From assembly GCF_014493765.1 (NCBI RefSeq), contig NZ_JACTVJ010000004.1, forward strand, positions 62,001 to 126,000: DNA of 64,000 nt. Reading direction: 5' to 3'. Positions 1-9,442 of the stretch are shown here, in pieces (the stretch's first letter is position 1; each line of letters opens with the position of its first letter). This DNA is from Streptomyces polyasparticus. Its GTDB lineage: Bacteria > Actinomycetota > Actinomycetes > Streptomycetales > Streptomycetaceae. The position numbers were made by a program, and so were the translations under genes. The notes beneath the pieces are model-generated. The model was not told where the DNA came from. It did no database searches and worked only from the letters and a program-made list of their open reading frames with translations.

Positions 1-176
1 TGATCACGGGACAGACTCCAGGGCAGTGTGGGGGACGGCGAGGGCAGGACGACAGGGCTGAGGGACGTGTCGACGCCGCCTAATGCACAAGGAGAATGGC
101 CATGCGGCCAGTCTAGCGGTGGGCTGCAACTGGTTTTGGGGGCGTGGCTGCCCGCGGATCGGGCCCCGCGGTGGGC

Positions 177-1007
177 CTATCGCGCTGCGGCCTTCGGGCC
201 GGGCAGGGCGTTCCCCATGGGGCGGCGCTTCGGTGCGATGCGCCCGAGGTCGTCGACCGCCACCATCTGCGCGGACCAGGCCACGCTCTCGTCGGCGCAG
301 GGCTGCGCGATCAGCCAGGCTCCGTCACCGCGTACGGCCCGCTCGGGTGCGAAGCCGCAGCCGCGGCGGGCGGGCAGCACCCAGCGCAGGTCCCCGTCGG
401 CGCTGCGGTAGGCGGTGATCCGCTCGGGCGTCACCACGGCGATCATGCGCGCCGCCGGGTCGAGCGCCCGCAGCACCCCGTCGGCGCCGTGCCCGCGCAG
501 CCATTTCGCCCCGCCCGGGATGGCGCGGTGCCACCGCACCCCGCCATCGCCGGCGTGCTCGGTGTCGGTCACCAGGCCGTCGTCCCACAGCACCGCCGCA
601 TGGCCGGGCGCGGGCAGCAGCGCGAGCGGCCGGCGTCCGTCGCGCGAGTGCGACCAGCGGGTGCGGCCGCTGTTCCGGTCGTACGCGTGGACCGCCTTGC
701 CCTCGATACGGAGCCGGGGCTCGTCGGGAGCGGTCAGCGTGCCCCCGGGGCGGGCGGTGGCGTCCGCGTACCGCACCAGGCGGTCCCCGAACGGTGCGGG
801 CCGCGCGTCCTGCGCCGCGGTGATCAGCGGGACGGCCGCCGCGAGGGCGAGCGCGAGCGGGAGCACAAGGCGGGCGGTACGGCGCGGCGGGCGCCGTGGG
901 CCCGGCGGCCGGGGCGGTGCGTAGGGCCCGCCTGCGGGCCGGCCGTCGGCGCGGGGCTCCTGCGCCGGGAAAGTCACGGCTGCGGTCCCCATCGGTACGC
1001 CGCTCAC
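177..1007 (-). CDS. Membrane-anchored PQQ-like beta-propeller protein
   Basis: Predicted 276-residue protein with a proline/arginine-rich cytoplasmic N-terminus, one hydrophobic segment at about residues 45-65, and an exported C-terminal part. That part carries repeats of the type found in PQQ-like propellers (AYDRNSGRTRWSH, AYRSADGDLRWVLP). It is too short for a full seven- or eight-bladed propeller, so it is either a reduced propeller or a fragment-like member. The GTG at 1007 is preferred because an AGAGGGGGG run lies just upstream; the ATG at 992 has no ribosome binding site. It is divergent from the zinc peptidase at 1290 across a 282-base spacer. The molecular function is unknown. Confidence 0.6.
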   Translation of the reverse strand: MSGVPMGTAAVTFPAQEPRADGRPAGGPYAPPRPPGPRRPPRRTARLVLPLALALAAAVPLITAAQDARPAPFGDRLVRYADATARPGGTLTAPDEPRLRIEGKAVHAYDRNSGRTRWSHSRDGRRPLALLPAPGHAAVLWDDGLVTDTEHAGDGGVRWHRAIPGGAKWLRGHGADGVLRALDPAARMIAVVTPERITAYRSADGDLRWVLPARRGCGFAPERAVRGDGAWLIAQPCADESVAWSAQMVAVDDLGRIAPKRRPMGNALPGPKAAAR

Positions 1008-1289
1008 GTACCCCCCTCTGTCCCTGGTGGTGGCCGGTCCGGCGGCTGTCCGTCCCCGGTGCGGGCCGGTGCCACTGCCGCCGGCCGGCTCCGGTCCGGC
1101 GCGCCTCGCGCGGCCTCGGATCAGGCGCAGAGCGTAGTCCCGGGCGTGGGCGCCGGGCGGCCCGGCGGCGGGCGACACGGCCGGGCGGGGACCGTGCGTC
1201 GCCCGTTCGGTCCTCTGCCCCACGCCGACACCGAACGGGCATAACAGGATAAAGAGGCCGATACTCGGCACTAGGAGGGTGGTGCGCCC
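1008..1289. other. Divergent intergenic region
   Basis: This 282-base spacer separates two divergently transcribed genes and so should hold both promoters. A canonical ribosome binding site, AGGAGG at 1273-1278, serves the GTG at 1290. I found no convincing -35/-10 pair or operator palindrome. Confidence 0.5.
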
Positions 1290-2177
1290 GTGCAGTTCGA
1301 CGACAACGCCAATCTGGACACCTCGGAGGTCCAGGACGTCCGGGGCAGCCGGATGAAGAGCAAGGCGGCCATCGGTGGCGGGTTCGCCGGCATCATCGCG
1401 CTGATCATGGGGCTCTTCTTCGGTGTCGGCCCGGACAATCTGGGACTGACCTCGGGCAACGACGACCCCACGGACACCGCGTCGAGCGCCGCCCAGGTGC
1501 AGCAGACCTGCCGCACCGGACAGGACGCCAACACCAAGGACGACTGCCGGATGGTCGCGGTGGTCAACAGCGTGCAGGACTACTGGCGCCAGGAGTTCCC
1601 GCGCCGCAACGCGCGCTACGGAGATGCGCAGACCGTGTTCTTCTCCGGGCGCGTCAACACCGCGTGCGGCGCCGCGACCTCGGCGGTCGGGCCCTTCTAC
1701 TGCCCCGGCGACCGGAAGGTCTATCTCGACCTCGGCTTCTTCGACGAACTGCGCACCAAGTTCGGCTCCAGCGGCGGCCCGTTCGCCCAGGCCTATGTGG
1801 TGGCGCATGAGTACGGCCACCACGTGCAGAACCTGGCCGGCACCCTGAAGCGGGCCCAGGACGGGCGGACCGGCGCGAACAGCAATGCCGTACGGGTCGA
1901 GCTGCAGGCGGACTGCTACGCGGGCGTGTGGGCCAAGCACGCGACGACCACCCCGGACGAGGCCACCGGCCGGCCGCTGATCACCTCGCTCACGGACCAG
2001 GACATCCGCGACGGTCTGGACGCGGCGGCCGCGGTCGGCGACGACCGGATCCAGGAGCGGTTCCAGGGCCGGGTCACGCCGGAGAACTGGACGCACGGCT
2101 CGGCCGAGCAGCGCCAGCAGTGGTTCTACCAGGGGTACCGGACCGGCGACATGGCGCAGTGCAACACCTTCCGGTGA
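1290..2177 (+). CDS. YpfJ/KPN_02809-family neutral zinc metallopeptidase
   Basis: A 295-residue protein with a short cytoplasmic N-terminus, one transmembrane segment at about residues 27-47, and an extracellular catalytic domain. The zincin motif HEYGHH lies at residues 173-178, and ELQADC around residue 204 supplies the probable third zinc ligand, as in the Pfam Zn_peptidase (PF04228) family. Four or more cysteines in the exported part may form disulfides. The GTG start has AGGAGG 11 bases upstream. The physiological substrate of the family is not known. It appears to be monocistronic. Confidence 0.88.
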   Translation: MQFDDNANLDTSEVQDVRGSRMKSKAAIGGGFAGIIALIMGLFFGVGPDNLGLTSGNDDPTDTASSAAQVQQTCRTGQDANTKDDCRMVAVVNSVQDYWRQEFPRRNARYGDAQTVFFSGRVNTACGAATSAVGPFYCPGDRKVYLDLGFFDELRTKFGSSGGPFAQAYVVAHEYGHHVQNLAGTLKRAQDGRTGANSNAVRVELQADCYAGVWAKHATTTPDEATGRPLITSLTDQDIRDGLDAAAAVGDDRIQERFQGRVTPENWTHGSAEQRQQWFYQGYRTGDMAQCNTFR

Positions 2178-2282
2178 CGACGGGCGGTGCCGCGTCGGCG
2201 TCCGGCGGGCGTTGTCAGTGCCGGGTGCCAGACTGAGCCGCAGGTCACATCCGCATGGAAATCCTCTGAGGAGTGGATCCCC

Positions 2283-2681
2283 ATGGCACAGTCACCGACC
2301 ATCACTCCGACCCTGCTCTACCAGGACGCGAAGTCCGCGGTCCGCCAGCTCACGGAGGCCTTCGGCTTCACCGAGACCGCGCTGTACGAGGGTGAGGGCG
2401 GCATCGTCGAGCACTGCGAACTCACGTACGGCAATGGCGTCGTGATGCTGACCTCCAAGGGCCGCGGCGGCGTCTTCGCCAAGGCGATGGAGCACGCGGG
2501 CCCGGCCGGCCTGTTCATCCATGTCGACGATGTCGACACCCACCACAAGCGGTCCGTGGAGCACGGCGTGGAGATCCTGATGCCGCCCACCGACCAGGAC
2601 TACGGATCGCGGGACTACATGGCCCGCGATCTGGAGGGCAACGTCTGGAGCTTCGGGAACTACAGCCCGCAGGCGGGCTGA
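2283..2681 (+). CDS. VOC (glyoxalase/bleomycin-resistance fold) protein
   Basis: A 132-residue single-domain VOC protein with two beta-alpha-beta-beta-beta halves: TLLYQDAKSAVRQL at the start, HCELTYGNGVVML, then FIHVDDVDTHHKR and a closing DLEGNVWSFGNY. The last is the usual end of a glyoxalase-like half. His, Glu and Asp residues that could bind metal are present, but the substrate cannot be inferred. The ATG is chosen because GAGGAG lies at 2268-2273, nine bases upstream; an upstream in-frame start at 2187 has no such site. It converges on the next gene with only five bases between stops. Confidence 0.85.
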   Translation: MAQSPTITPTLLYQDAKSAVRQLTEAFGFTETALYEGEGGIVEHCELTYGNGVVMLTSKGRGGVFAKAMEHAGPAGLFIHVDDVDTHHKRSVEHGVEILMPPTDQDYGSRDYMARDLEGNVWSFGNYSPQAG

Positions 2682-2686
2682 CCCCG

Positions 2687-4087
2687 TCAGGCTCCCCCGG
2701 TGTGGACCTGGAAGGCCGCCCGCCGTACCGCCTTGGCAAGCGCCGGGTCGGGGTGGGCGGCCGCCAGCGCGACCAGGACCTGGACCGTACGGGGATGGCC
2801 GACAGCGCGGACCTCGGCGAGCAGCTGCGGGATCGTCGGCTGCACCGCCGCTTCCAAGTGCCGTACGAGCAGCGTCGCTTCGCCGTGGTCCGCGACCGCC
2901 GCGGCGGTGTCCACCCACAGCCAGGTGGACTCCTCGCGGGTGAGCACGGAGTGCACGTCCTCGGGGTCGCAGCCCTCCTGCTCGGCGAGCCAGATCAGGG
3001 CGTACGGACGAAGGAGCAGCTCGTCGGACGCGGCCCGTACGTCGGGTTCGGCGGGGGCGCCGACCACGCGCAGGGCCTCGAAGGCGAGGCCCCGGAGCAG
3101 CGAGTCCTCACCGCGGGCCGCGTCGAGGAGCTCGCCGACGGCGCTGCCCACGGGTCGGGCGGCGAGCCAGGCGCGGTATTCGGCGCGGGCGGCGTTGGGG
3201 CGCAGACGGGCGCAGCCGCGGAGCATGTCCTCGGCGGCCTGCTCGATGTTCCCCGCGGGGCTCTGCGCTGCCACGATGATCTGTTCCAGCTTGACCCAGA
3301 CCGCCCAGCTGCCGAGCGGTGTCATCGTCGCCTGACCCTCGTCGCCCTCGTCGAGCGTCAGTGCGCCGACCGCGGCCAGGCCGGCGAGCGCCCAGTCGAG
3401 CAGCGGGGCCAGATCGGTGTCGGCCGGGACGGGTTCGGGCTGCGGCCCGTACGGGATCTCGCAGCGCTCGTCGCGGAGTTCGGTGACGCGCTGGCCGAGC
3501 AGGTCGAGCAGCTGGGGCAGCGGCACGGGGCCCTGCGAGAGCTGCAGGACGGACAGCAACTGCGGTACGGCCTCGATCACTTCGGACACCGCGGCGGGTG
3601 CGAGCTCGGCCGGTGCGGGGTGCACCAGGGACCACGCGTCGAACAGGGCCACCCAGCCGCGCAGGACCGCGGAGTCGTCCCGGTCCCAGGCGCGCAGCCG
3701 CCAGCCCGCGCGTGCGGTGTCTCCGTGCACCTCGATCAGTCCGGCGAGCCGCGCGGTGTCCCAGTCGGTGCGCACCTGCTGAGGCGTCAGCTCCAGTGCC
3801 GCGGCGGCCTGTTCGGCGGCGGCCGCGGTGAGGGCGCCGCCGGGCGCGGTGCGCAGCACGTTCGGCTGTCCCACGGCGCCGGTGTGGCCGGCCCAGCGGG
3901 CGATCCGCGCCGCGGAGGCCAGGCCCTCGCGTGCCATCGCGGCGAGCTCGGACGGGGCGGGCGTGCCCTCGGGAGGCCGGGGGGCGGGCCGGCGCCTGGC
4001 CCTGGGAGGCGCTGCTGCGGGGACGGGCGCCAAGGGGCGCGGGCGGACGATGCGGAGCCTGGAGTCGCGCGGGTTACGGGACGTCAC
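2687..4087 (-). CDS. Conserved hypothetical protein, 466 aa
   Basis: A 466-residue, alanine- and leucine-rich, apparently soluble protein beginning at GTG 4087. The first 45 residues are basic and proline-rich. A segment around residues 65-130 (AAAALELTPQQVRTDWDTA, then LIEVHGDTARAGWRL) looks like a winged-helix-type fold, followed by alpha-helical stretches that resemble HEAT-like repeats towards the C-terminus. No catalytic motif, signal peptide or membrane segment is visible. I do not recognise the family. A transcriptional or scaffolding role is possible but unsupported. Confidence 0.6.
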   Translation of the reverse strand: MTSRNPRDSRLRIVRPRPLAPVPAAAPPRARRRPAPRPPEGTPAPSELAAMAREGLASAARIARWAGHTGAVGQPNVLRTAPGGALTAAAAEQAAAALELTPQQVRTDWDTARLAGLIEVHGDTARAGWRLRAWDRDDSAVLRGWVALFDAWSLVHPAPAELAPAAVSEVIEAVPQLLSVLQLSQGPVPLPQLLDLLGQRVTELRDERCEIPYGPQPEPVPADTDLAPLLDWALAGLAAVGALTLDEGDEGQATMTPLGSWAVWVKLEQIIVAAQSPAGNIEQAAEDMLRGCARLRPNAARAEYRAWLAARPVGSAVGELLDAARGEDSLLRGLAFEALRVVGAPAEPDVRAASDELLLRPYALIWLAEQEGCDPEDVHSVLTREESTWLWVDTAAAVADHGEATLLVRHLEAAVQPTIPQLLAEVRAVGHPRTVQVLVALAAAHPDPALAKAVRRAAFQVHTGGA

Positions 4088-4267
4088 AGGGTGCAGTCTT
4101 CCCGCTCCGACCCCGAAAACCCAATCGGGGGTCCGGTGTGGGGGCTTCGCCCCGATCGGCCCCCATCGGGGGACAGCGGCGCGCGAAGCCCGGCGGGCGG
4201 CGGAAACACCTGCTAGGGCGGGTGCTCGCCTGCGCCGGGCGGGCTTCCGGCGGATCGGAGGGGCCCG

Positions 4268-5389
4268 CTAGAGCAGCGGGGTGAGGAAGCGGCGCATGGT
4301 CTCCTCGTAGCCGCGCGGGTCCGCGTTCCACATCGCGCCGTGCGTGGCGCCGGGCACCGAGTGCAGGGTGATCAAGTCCGGGCGGCGGGCGGCGAATTCA
4401 CGGGTCGCGGCCCAGGGCGCGATGGTGTCGTCGGGGCCGTGGAAGACGAGGACCGGGATGTCGACGGCGGCGGATGCGGCGACGCCCGCGGTCCGGTCGC
4501 CGCTCAGTCCGGTGCGGCCCTGTGCGGCGCGCACCGCGAGCGGAAGCAGCGGCGCGGGCGTCCGTCCTGCGGCGAGCGCGCGGACCGTGCCCTCCCAGTC
4601 GAGTACGGGCGAGTCGAGGATCAGTCCGCTGATGCGGTCGCGCAGGGCGGAGTGGGTCAGGGCGTGCAGCGCCATCGTGGCGCCCGTGGACCAGCCGTGC
4701 ACGACGATGTTGCGGGCGCCGTAGCGCACGGCGTAGCGCAGGGCCGCGTCCAGGTCGCGCCACTCGGTCTCACCGAGATGGGCGAGGCCGTCCGGTGAAC
4801 GGGGTGCGCCGAGGTCACCGCGGTAGGCGATGTCGAGCACGGGGATCCGCATGCCGTGCAGGAACTCCATGACGACCATGGGGTGTTCGCGGGTGGCGCC
4901 GAGGCCGTGCACGGTGATCACCCAGGTGTCGCGGTCCGCGGGCACGAACCAGGCGGGCAGCCCGCCGAGCTCGCCGGGGATGTCCACGTCGGCATGGTCG
5001 AGACCGAGGGCCGTACGTGGGTTGCCGAGGTGGACCTGCGGGGTGAGCCAGACCTTGGTGCCCACGTCGAGGGTGCCGTGGGTGACGCGGTCGAGGCGGC
5101 GTACGACGGTGTCGGCGGTGTGCGGGGCGTGCTCGACGACCGGGCCGACGACGGCGTGGCAGGCGTGGCCGGTCAGCCCGAAGACGCCGGGGCGCTGCGA
5201 GGCGAGGGAGCGGGTCAGGGCGACCTGGTGGCTCGCGGTGGCGTGCACCGTGAGTGCGGGGTCGGTGGGCAGCGGTTTGCCCGGCTCGACCTTCAGGGCG
5301 GCATCGCTGGCGTGGCGGCCGGCCGCGAGTGTGGCGGCGGCGCCTATCAGGGCGGTGACGGCTGCTGCCGTCGCGGTGGCGGGGCGCAC
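4268..5389 (-). CDS. Membrane-anchored alpha/beta hydrolase
   Basis: A 373-residue alpha/beta-hydrolase. Strand beta-3 and the oxyanion region read WVITVHGLGATREHP, the nucleophile elbow is HGWSTGAT (Ser in GWSTG), the acid is in FHGPDDTIAP, and the histidine is in VPGATHGAMW, so a full Ser-Asp-His triad is visible. A hydrophobic segment close to the N-terminus (AAAVTALIGAAATLAAG) suggests membrane anchoring or export. The GTG at 5389 is chosen because upstream in-frame codons translate repeat-type intergenic DNA. The substrate is unknown; the fold suggests an esterase or peptidase. Confidence 0.8.
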   Translation of the reverse strand: MRPATATAAAVTALIGAAATLAAGRHASDAALKVEPGKPLPTDPALTVHATASHQVALTRSLASQRPGVFGLTGHACHAVVGPVVEHAPHTADTVVRRLDRVTHGTLDVGTKVWLTPQVHLGNPRTALGLDHADVDIPGELGGLPAWFVPADRDTWVITVHGLGATREHPMVVMEFLHGMRIPVLDIAYRGDLGAPRSPDGLAHLGETEWRDLDAALRYAVRYGARNIVVHGWSTGATMALHALTHSALRDRISGLILDSPVLDWEGTVRALAAGRTPAPLLPLAVRAAQGRTGLSGDRTAGVAASAAVDIPVLVFHGPDDTIAPWAATREFAARRPDLITLHSVPGATHGAMWNADPRGYEETMRRFLTPLL

Positions 5390-5651
5390 GGGTCCAGTGT
5401 CCGTGTGTGGCCGGCTTGCGGCCAGTGGGCGGGGGCCGGCTGGGGCGGTTCGGCTGCGGTGCGGTTGCGGCTGCGGGCCGCCTGCGGTTCGGTCTCGTCG
5501 CCGGGTGCGGGTGGGTTGCGCCTGCGGCGGGCTGATTTCCCCTACCCGCCCCTTCCCGAAACCGGGGCTCCGCCCCGGCCCCCCCATCTGCGGAGCCCCT
5601 CGGGGTGGGTGGGACCGCGGGGGCTTCGCCCCCTGCACCCCCTGTCGCGCC
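5390..5651. repeat. Intergenic region with GC-rich palindromes
   Basis: This 262-base spacer holds several Streptomyces-type intergenic hairpins, including CCGGGGCTCCGCCCCGG at about 5560-5578 and GGGGGCTTCGCCCCC at about 5619-5634. The latter probably acts as the transcript end of the upstream minus-strand aldolase gene. A further repeat motif runs across the aldolase stop codon (see findings). No gene is credible here. Confidence 0.6.
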
Positions 5652-6377
5652 TTAAGGGCGCTCGTCCTCAAACGCCGGACGGGCTGGGTCGGCCGGACCG
5701 GCTGGGGATTGCCCGTACCCCTTCAGCTTCTCCCCCACCTCCAGCAATTCGCCCTCGGAAAGCAAACGCGGGGCCCGGCCCGGCAGGGAGTTCGCCGTGA
5801 GCCAGAGGTGGGACATCCATTCGAGCTGGGCCGTGCGGTCGTAGGCCTGGGTGAGGGTGGCTCCGTATGTGACCGTGCCGTGGTTCTGCAGTAGACAACC
5901 AGTGCGGTCGCGAAGTGCGACGAGCATGTTCTCGGCCAATTCGGCCGAGCCGTAGAGCGCGTACGGGGCGACGCGGACCACTCCGCCGAGCGCGGCCGTC
6001 ATGTAGTGGATGGGCGGCAGCTCGTCGACGAGGGTGGAGACGGCCGTCGCGTGGACCGCGTGGGTGTGGACCACGGCCCGGGCGTCCGTCGAGCGGTAGA
6101 CCGCGAGGTGGAGCGGAAGTTCGCTGGTCGGGGCGAGTTCGCCGAGCGTCTGGCGGCCGTCGAGGTCCACCGCGATCGCGTCCTGGGGACGCAGCCGCTC
6201 GTACGGGACACCGCTGGGCGTCACGAGAACCAGGTCGCCGACGCGTACCGAGACATTGCCGGAGGTCCCGACGACCAGGCCCTCGTCCGCGGTCCTGCGG
6301 GCCGTCGCGACCAGCTCGGCCCAGGCCTCCGCGACCGCCTGCTCCTGCACACGCTCCTGCCACTCTCCTCGCACCAT
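5652..6377 (-). CDS. Class II aldolase/adducin family protein
   Basis: A 241-residue class II aldolase. SGNVSVR binds phosphate in the fuculose-phosphate aldolase family, VVHTHAVHATA supplies two zinc-ligand histidines, and LLQNHGTVTYG the third. It probably cleaves or epimerises a sugar phosphate; the exact sugar is not determinable. The ATG at 6377 is preferred, with GGCAGGA upstream; further in-frame codons towards 6617 run into the promoter region shared with the lysozyme gene. The last dozen residues (PARPAFEDERP) derive from a repeat rather than from the conserved fold. Confidence 0.85.
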   Translation of the reverse strand: MVRGEWQERVQEQAVAEAWAELVATARRTADEGLVVGTSGNVSVRVGDLVLVTPSGVPYERLRPQDAIAVDLDGRQTLGELAPTSELPLHLAVYRSTDARAVVHTHAVHATAVSTLVDELPPIHYMTAALGGVVRVAPYALYGSAELAENMLVALRDRTGCLLQNHGTVTYGATLTQAYDRTAQLEWMSHLWLTANSLPGRAPRLLSEGELLEVGEKLKGYGQSPAGPADPARPAFEDERP

Positions 6378-6603
6378 GGCCCGATCCTGCCAGGCCGTGC
6401 GGACGCCGCGACAGGGCAGGCGCCGCCACCTGCAGCGAGCGGCGGGAAGCCGGGCACTGTAGTGCGGAACGCCGACTTCCGAAAGGGTGTAAATGCGCAT
6501 ACGTACGGTTCTCTCCGGATTGGCCGAAGATCGACGGGCATCGACCGGCTTTCCAGTAACCTCTGGGGGATTTGTCATGCACGTCGCCATCCGGGGGGGA
6601 AAT
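6378..6603. promoter_or_regulatory. Divergent promoter region, aldolase/lysozyme
   Basis: This 226-base region lies between divergent genes and is less GC-rich than its neighbours around 6480-6580. Two purine-rich ribosome-binding-like runs, CTGGGGGA before ATG 6577 and CGGGGGGAAAT before ATG 6604, compete as the lysozyme start. No sigma-factor consensus or riboswitch could be assigned with confidence. Confidence 0.4.
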
Positions 6604-7353
6604 ATGGCTCGTGGCATTTCGTCACGCCGTCACAGCCGTCGTCTGCGCATGCTGGCCGCATCCGCCGCGACGCTCGCACTGGGGGGAACGGCACTCGTCG
6701 AGGCACCCGCGTCAGCAGCCTCGAAGCCGAAGGGACATGACGTCTCCTCGCACCAGAAGAACGTGAACTGGCAGAAGGCCAAGTCCAAGGGCGCGAAGTT
6801 CGTCTACGTGAAGGCGACCGAGTCGCACACGTACAAGAACCCGTACTACGGCCAGCAGTACAACGGCTCGCGCCAGGCCGGGATCATCCGGGGCGCCTAT
6901 CACTTCGCCCTGCCGAACAAATCGTCCGGCACCACCCAGGCCCGCTTCTTCGTCCGCAACGGCGGGGGCTGGCGCGCGGACGGCTGGACGCTGCCGCCGG
7001 CGCTGGACATCGAGTACAACCCGTACAGCAAGAAGAAGTGCTACGGCCTGAGCAAGGCGAAGATGGTCGGCTGGATCCGCGCCTTCAGCGACGAGGTGGT
7101 CCGGCAGACCGGCCGGCGGCCCGTCATCTACACCAATACGAACTGGTGGAAGCGGTGCACGGGCGATTACTCGGGGTTCGGGCGCAATCACGCGCTGTGG
7201 CTCGCGCGGTACAGCTCCTCCCCGGGACCGCTGCCCGCGGGGTGGTCGTACCCGACCTTCTGGCAGTACGACAACGGGGGCGCACTGCCGGGTGATCAGA
7301 ATCTCTTCAACGGGTCATCCACGGCGCTGAGGAAGTTCGCGAGGGGTCGTTAA
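6604..7353 (+). CDS. Secreted GH25 lysozyme
   Basis: A 249-residue secreted muramidase. The N-terminus is a classical signal peptide: arginine-rich start, hydrophobic core LAASAATLALGGTAL and an APASA cleavage site near residue 38. The mature protein is one GH25 domain with GHDVSSHQ carrying the first catalytic aspartate, KATES, GAYHFA and LDIEYNP with the catalytic Asp/Glu pair, and a WQYD closing motif. It should hydrolyse peptidoglycan outside the cell, in remodelling or competition. The ATG at 6604 follows GGGGGGAAAT; an alternative ATG at 6577 would add nine residues. Confidence 0.92.
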   Translation: MARGISSRRHSRRLRMLAASAATLALGGTALVEAPASAASKPKGHDVSSHQKNVNWQKAKSKGAKFVYVKATESHTYKNPYYGQQYNGSRQAGIIRGAYHFALPNKSSGTTQARFFVRNGGGWRADGWTLPPALDIEYNPYSKKKCYGLSKAKMVGWIRAFSDEVVRQTGRRPVIYTNTNWWKRCTGDYSGFGRNHALWLARYSSSPGPLPAGWSYPTFWQYDNGGALPGDQNLFNGSSTALRKFARGR

Positions 7354-7437
7354 GCCCGATTTTGTGGGGATTGGCCGCATTCGCCAGGCTCGCGACGTGC
7401 GCCAACCCTCATTCCGGCCACCCTGGCGCCCGGCTCA

Positions 7438-7475
7438 GTTCACCTTCCGTTCACCCAGGTTGCCTACGTTCATCT
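7438..7475 (+). promoter_or_regulatory. Candidate PHO box (PhoP operator)
   Basis: Two GTTCACC heptamers begin exactly 11 bases apart (7438-7444 and 7449-7455), followed by degenerate GTTGCCT (7459) and GTTCATC (7468). Direct repeat units of 11 bases with GTTCACC at their start are the form of Streptomyces PhoP boxes. The site lies 32-69 bases before a phosphate transporter gene, which fits phosphate control. Binding is inferred from sequence only. Confidence 0.75.
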
Positions 7476-7506
7476 GGCCACTGACATCGAACGATTGCCT
7501 GGGTAA

Positions 7507-8793
<1,287 letters not shown>

Positions 8794-8827
8794 CGGCGTT
8801 CGCCCGAACAGTTAAGGAATCTGCAGC

Positions 8828-9049
8828 ATGAAGATCGACTGGGCAGCTCTGGGCTCCGTCTTCGGAGTCAGTCTTCTGGCCACCGTGCTTCTCGTGGGTC
8901 TGTTCACCCTCGGCATCATGGGTCTCTCCAAGCAGGAGGCGGCCACCGAGCAGGGCGGTTCGGCCTCCCTGGCCGTCACCGGCGCGTACGCCTGCTTCGC
9001 GCTGTGCGCGGCGGCGGTGGCGTACGGGATCTTTCTGATCGTCACGTGA
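8828..9049 (+). CDS. Small two-helix membrane protein
   Basis: A 73-residue protein with two predicted transmembrane helices (residues about 8-32 and 48-72) joined by a polar loop (SKQEAATEQGGSASL). It starts 34 bases after the phosphate transporter and both precede one terminator, so they are probably co-transcribed. It has no recognisable enzymatic motif. It may be an accessory or stabilising subunit of the transporter, which is inference from position only. Confidence 0.8.
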   Translation: MKIDWAALGSVFGVSLLATVLLVGLFTLGIMGLSKQEAATEQGGSASLAVTGAYACFALCAAAVAYGIFLIVT

Positions 9050-9077
9050 GGTCCGCCCTGTAAGGCGCACCTCTTCG

Positions 9078-9121
9078 AACCGCCCTGCGGCGAGGCCCTG
9101 ATGGGTCGCCGCAGGGCGGTT
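9078..9121 (+). terminator. Strong hairpin terminator after the pit operon
   Basis: A perfect 16-bp inverted repeat, 9078-9093 with 9106-9121, encloses a 12-base loop. There is only a short T run after it, as is usual for GC-rich actinobacterial terminators. Confidence 0.85.
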
Positions 9122-9198
9122 TCGTGTGCGCCGGAGTACGCCCGCGTGTGTGTCTGCGCACACTCTTCCGTCGCAGGTCAACGCCGAGTTGACGGGTG

Positions 9199-9335
9199 TT
9201 CGCGGTGCGTGGTGGACTGCCGGAGCCAATACGGCAGCAGTAGAGGAAGCCGGTGTGAATCCGGCGCGGTCCCGCCACTGTCACCGGGGAGCAGTCCCCG
9301 GGAGCCAGGAACTCTCGCAGCCGTCTCCGTCGAAC
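9199..9335 (+). ncRNA. Cobalamin (B12) riboswitch
   Basis: The conserved core is clear: GAAGCCGGTGTGAATCCGGC at 9246-9265, then GGTCCCGCCACTGTCA and the B12-box-like GAGCCAGGAACTCT at about 9302-9315. These are the landmark segments of the AdoCbl aptamer. It lies just upstream of the cob operon and should lower its expression when adenosylcobalamin is plentiful. The exact 5' boundary is approximate. Downstream there is no T-rich terminator, so control is more likely at translation initiation. The first start codon after it belongs to a 22-codon ORF at 9371. Confidence 0.92.
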
Positions 9336-9370
9336 CAGGGCGCGGACACCCTGAGTGAGGACATAACGCC

Positions 9371-9439
9371 ATGCCAGGCTGCATCGCTCTGCCAAGTACC
9401 TCCTGTACGAAGGTTCTTCGAGGCGTATCGGCGGTCTGA
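9371..9439 (+). CDS. Putative 22-codon leader peptide before cobD
   Basis: This short ORF starts with ATG and reads MPGCIALPST..., ending in TGA three bases before the cobD GTG. A GAGG run at about 9356-9359 is its ribosome binding site, whereas cobD has none of its own. That arrangement suggests translational coupling, with the riboswitch controlling access to the leader start. It could equally be a chance ORF; conservation in other Streptomyces would decide. Confidence 0.45.
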   Translation: MPGCIALPSTSCTKVLRGVSAV

Positions 9440-9442
9440 TCC

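Noticed and set aside
96-116. Six-codon ORF behind an AAGGAGA run near the left edge
   Set aside because: Too short to support and with no gene directly after it on the plus strand; chance is the simplest reading.
5390-5671. In-frame N-terminal extension of the alpha/beta hydrolase to 5671
   Set aside because: The extension translates intergenic palindromic repeat DNA and overlaps the aldolase stop; the GTG at 5389 gives a normal N-terminus with a membrane segment.
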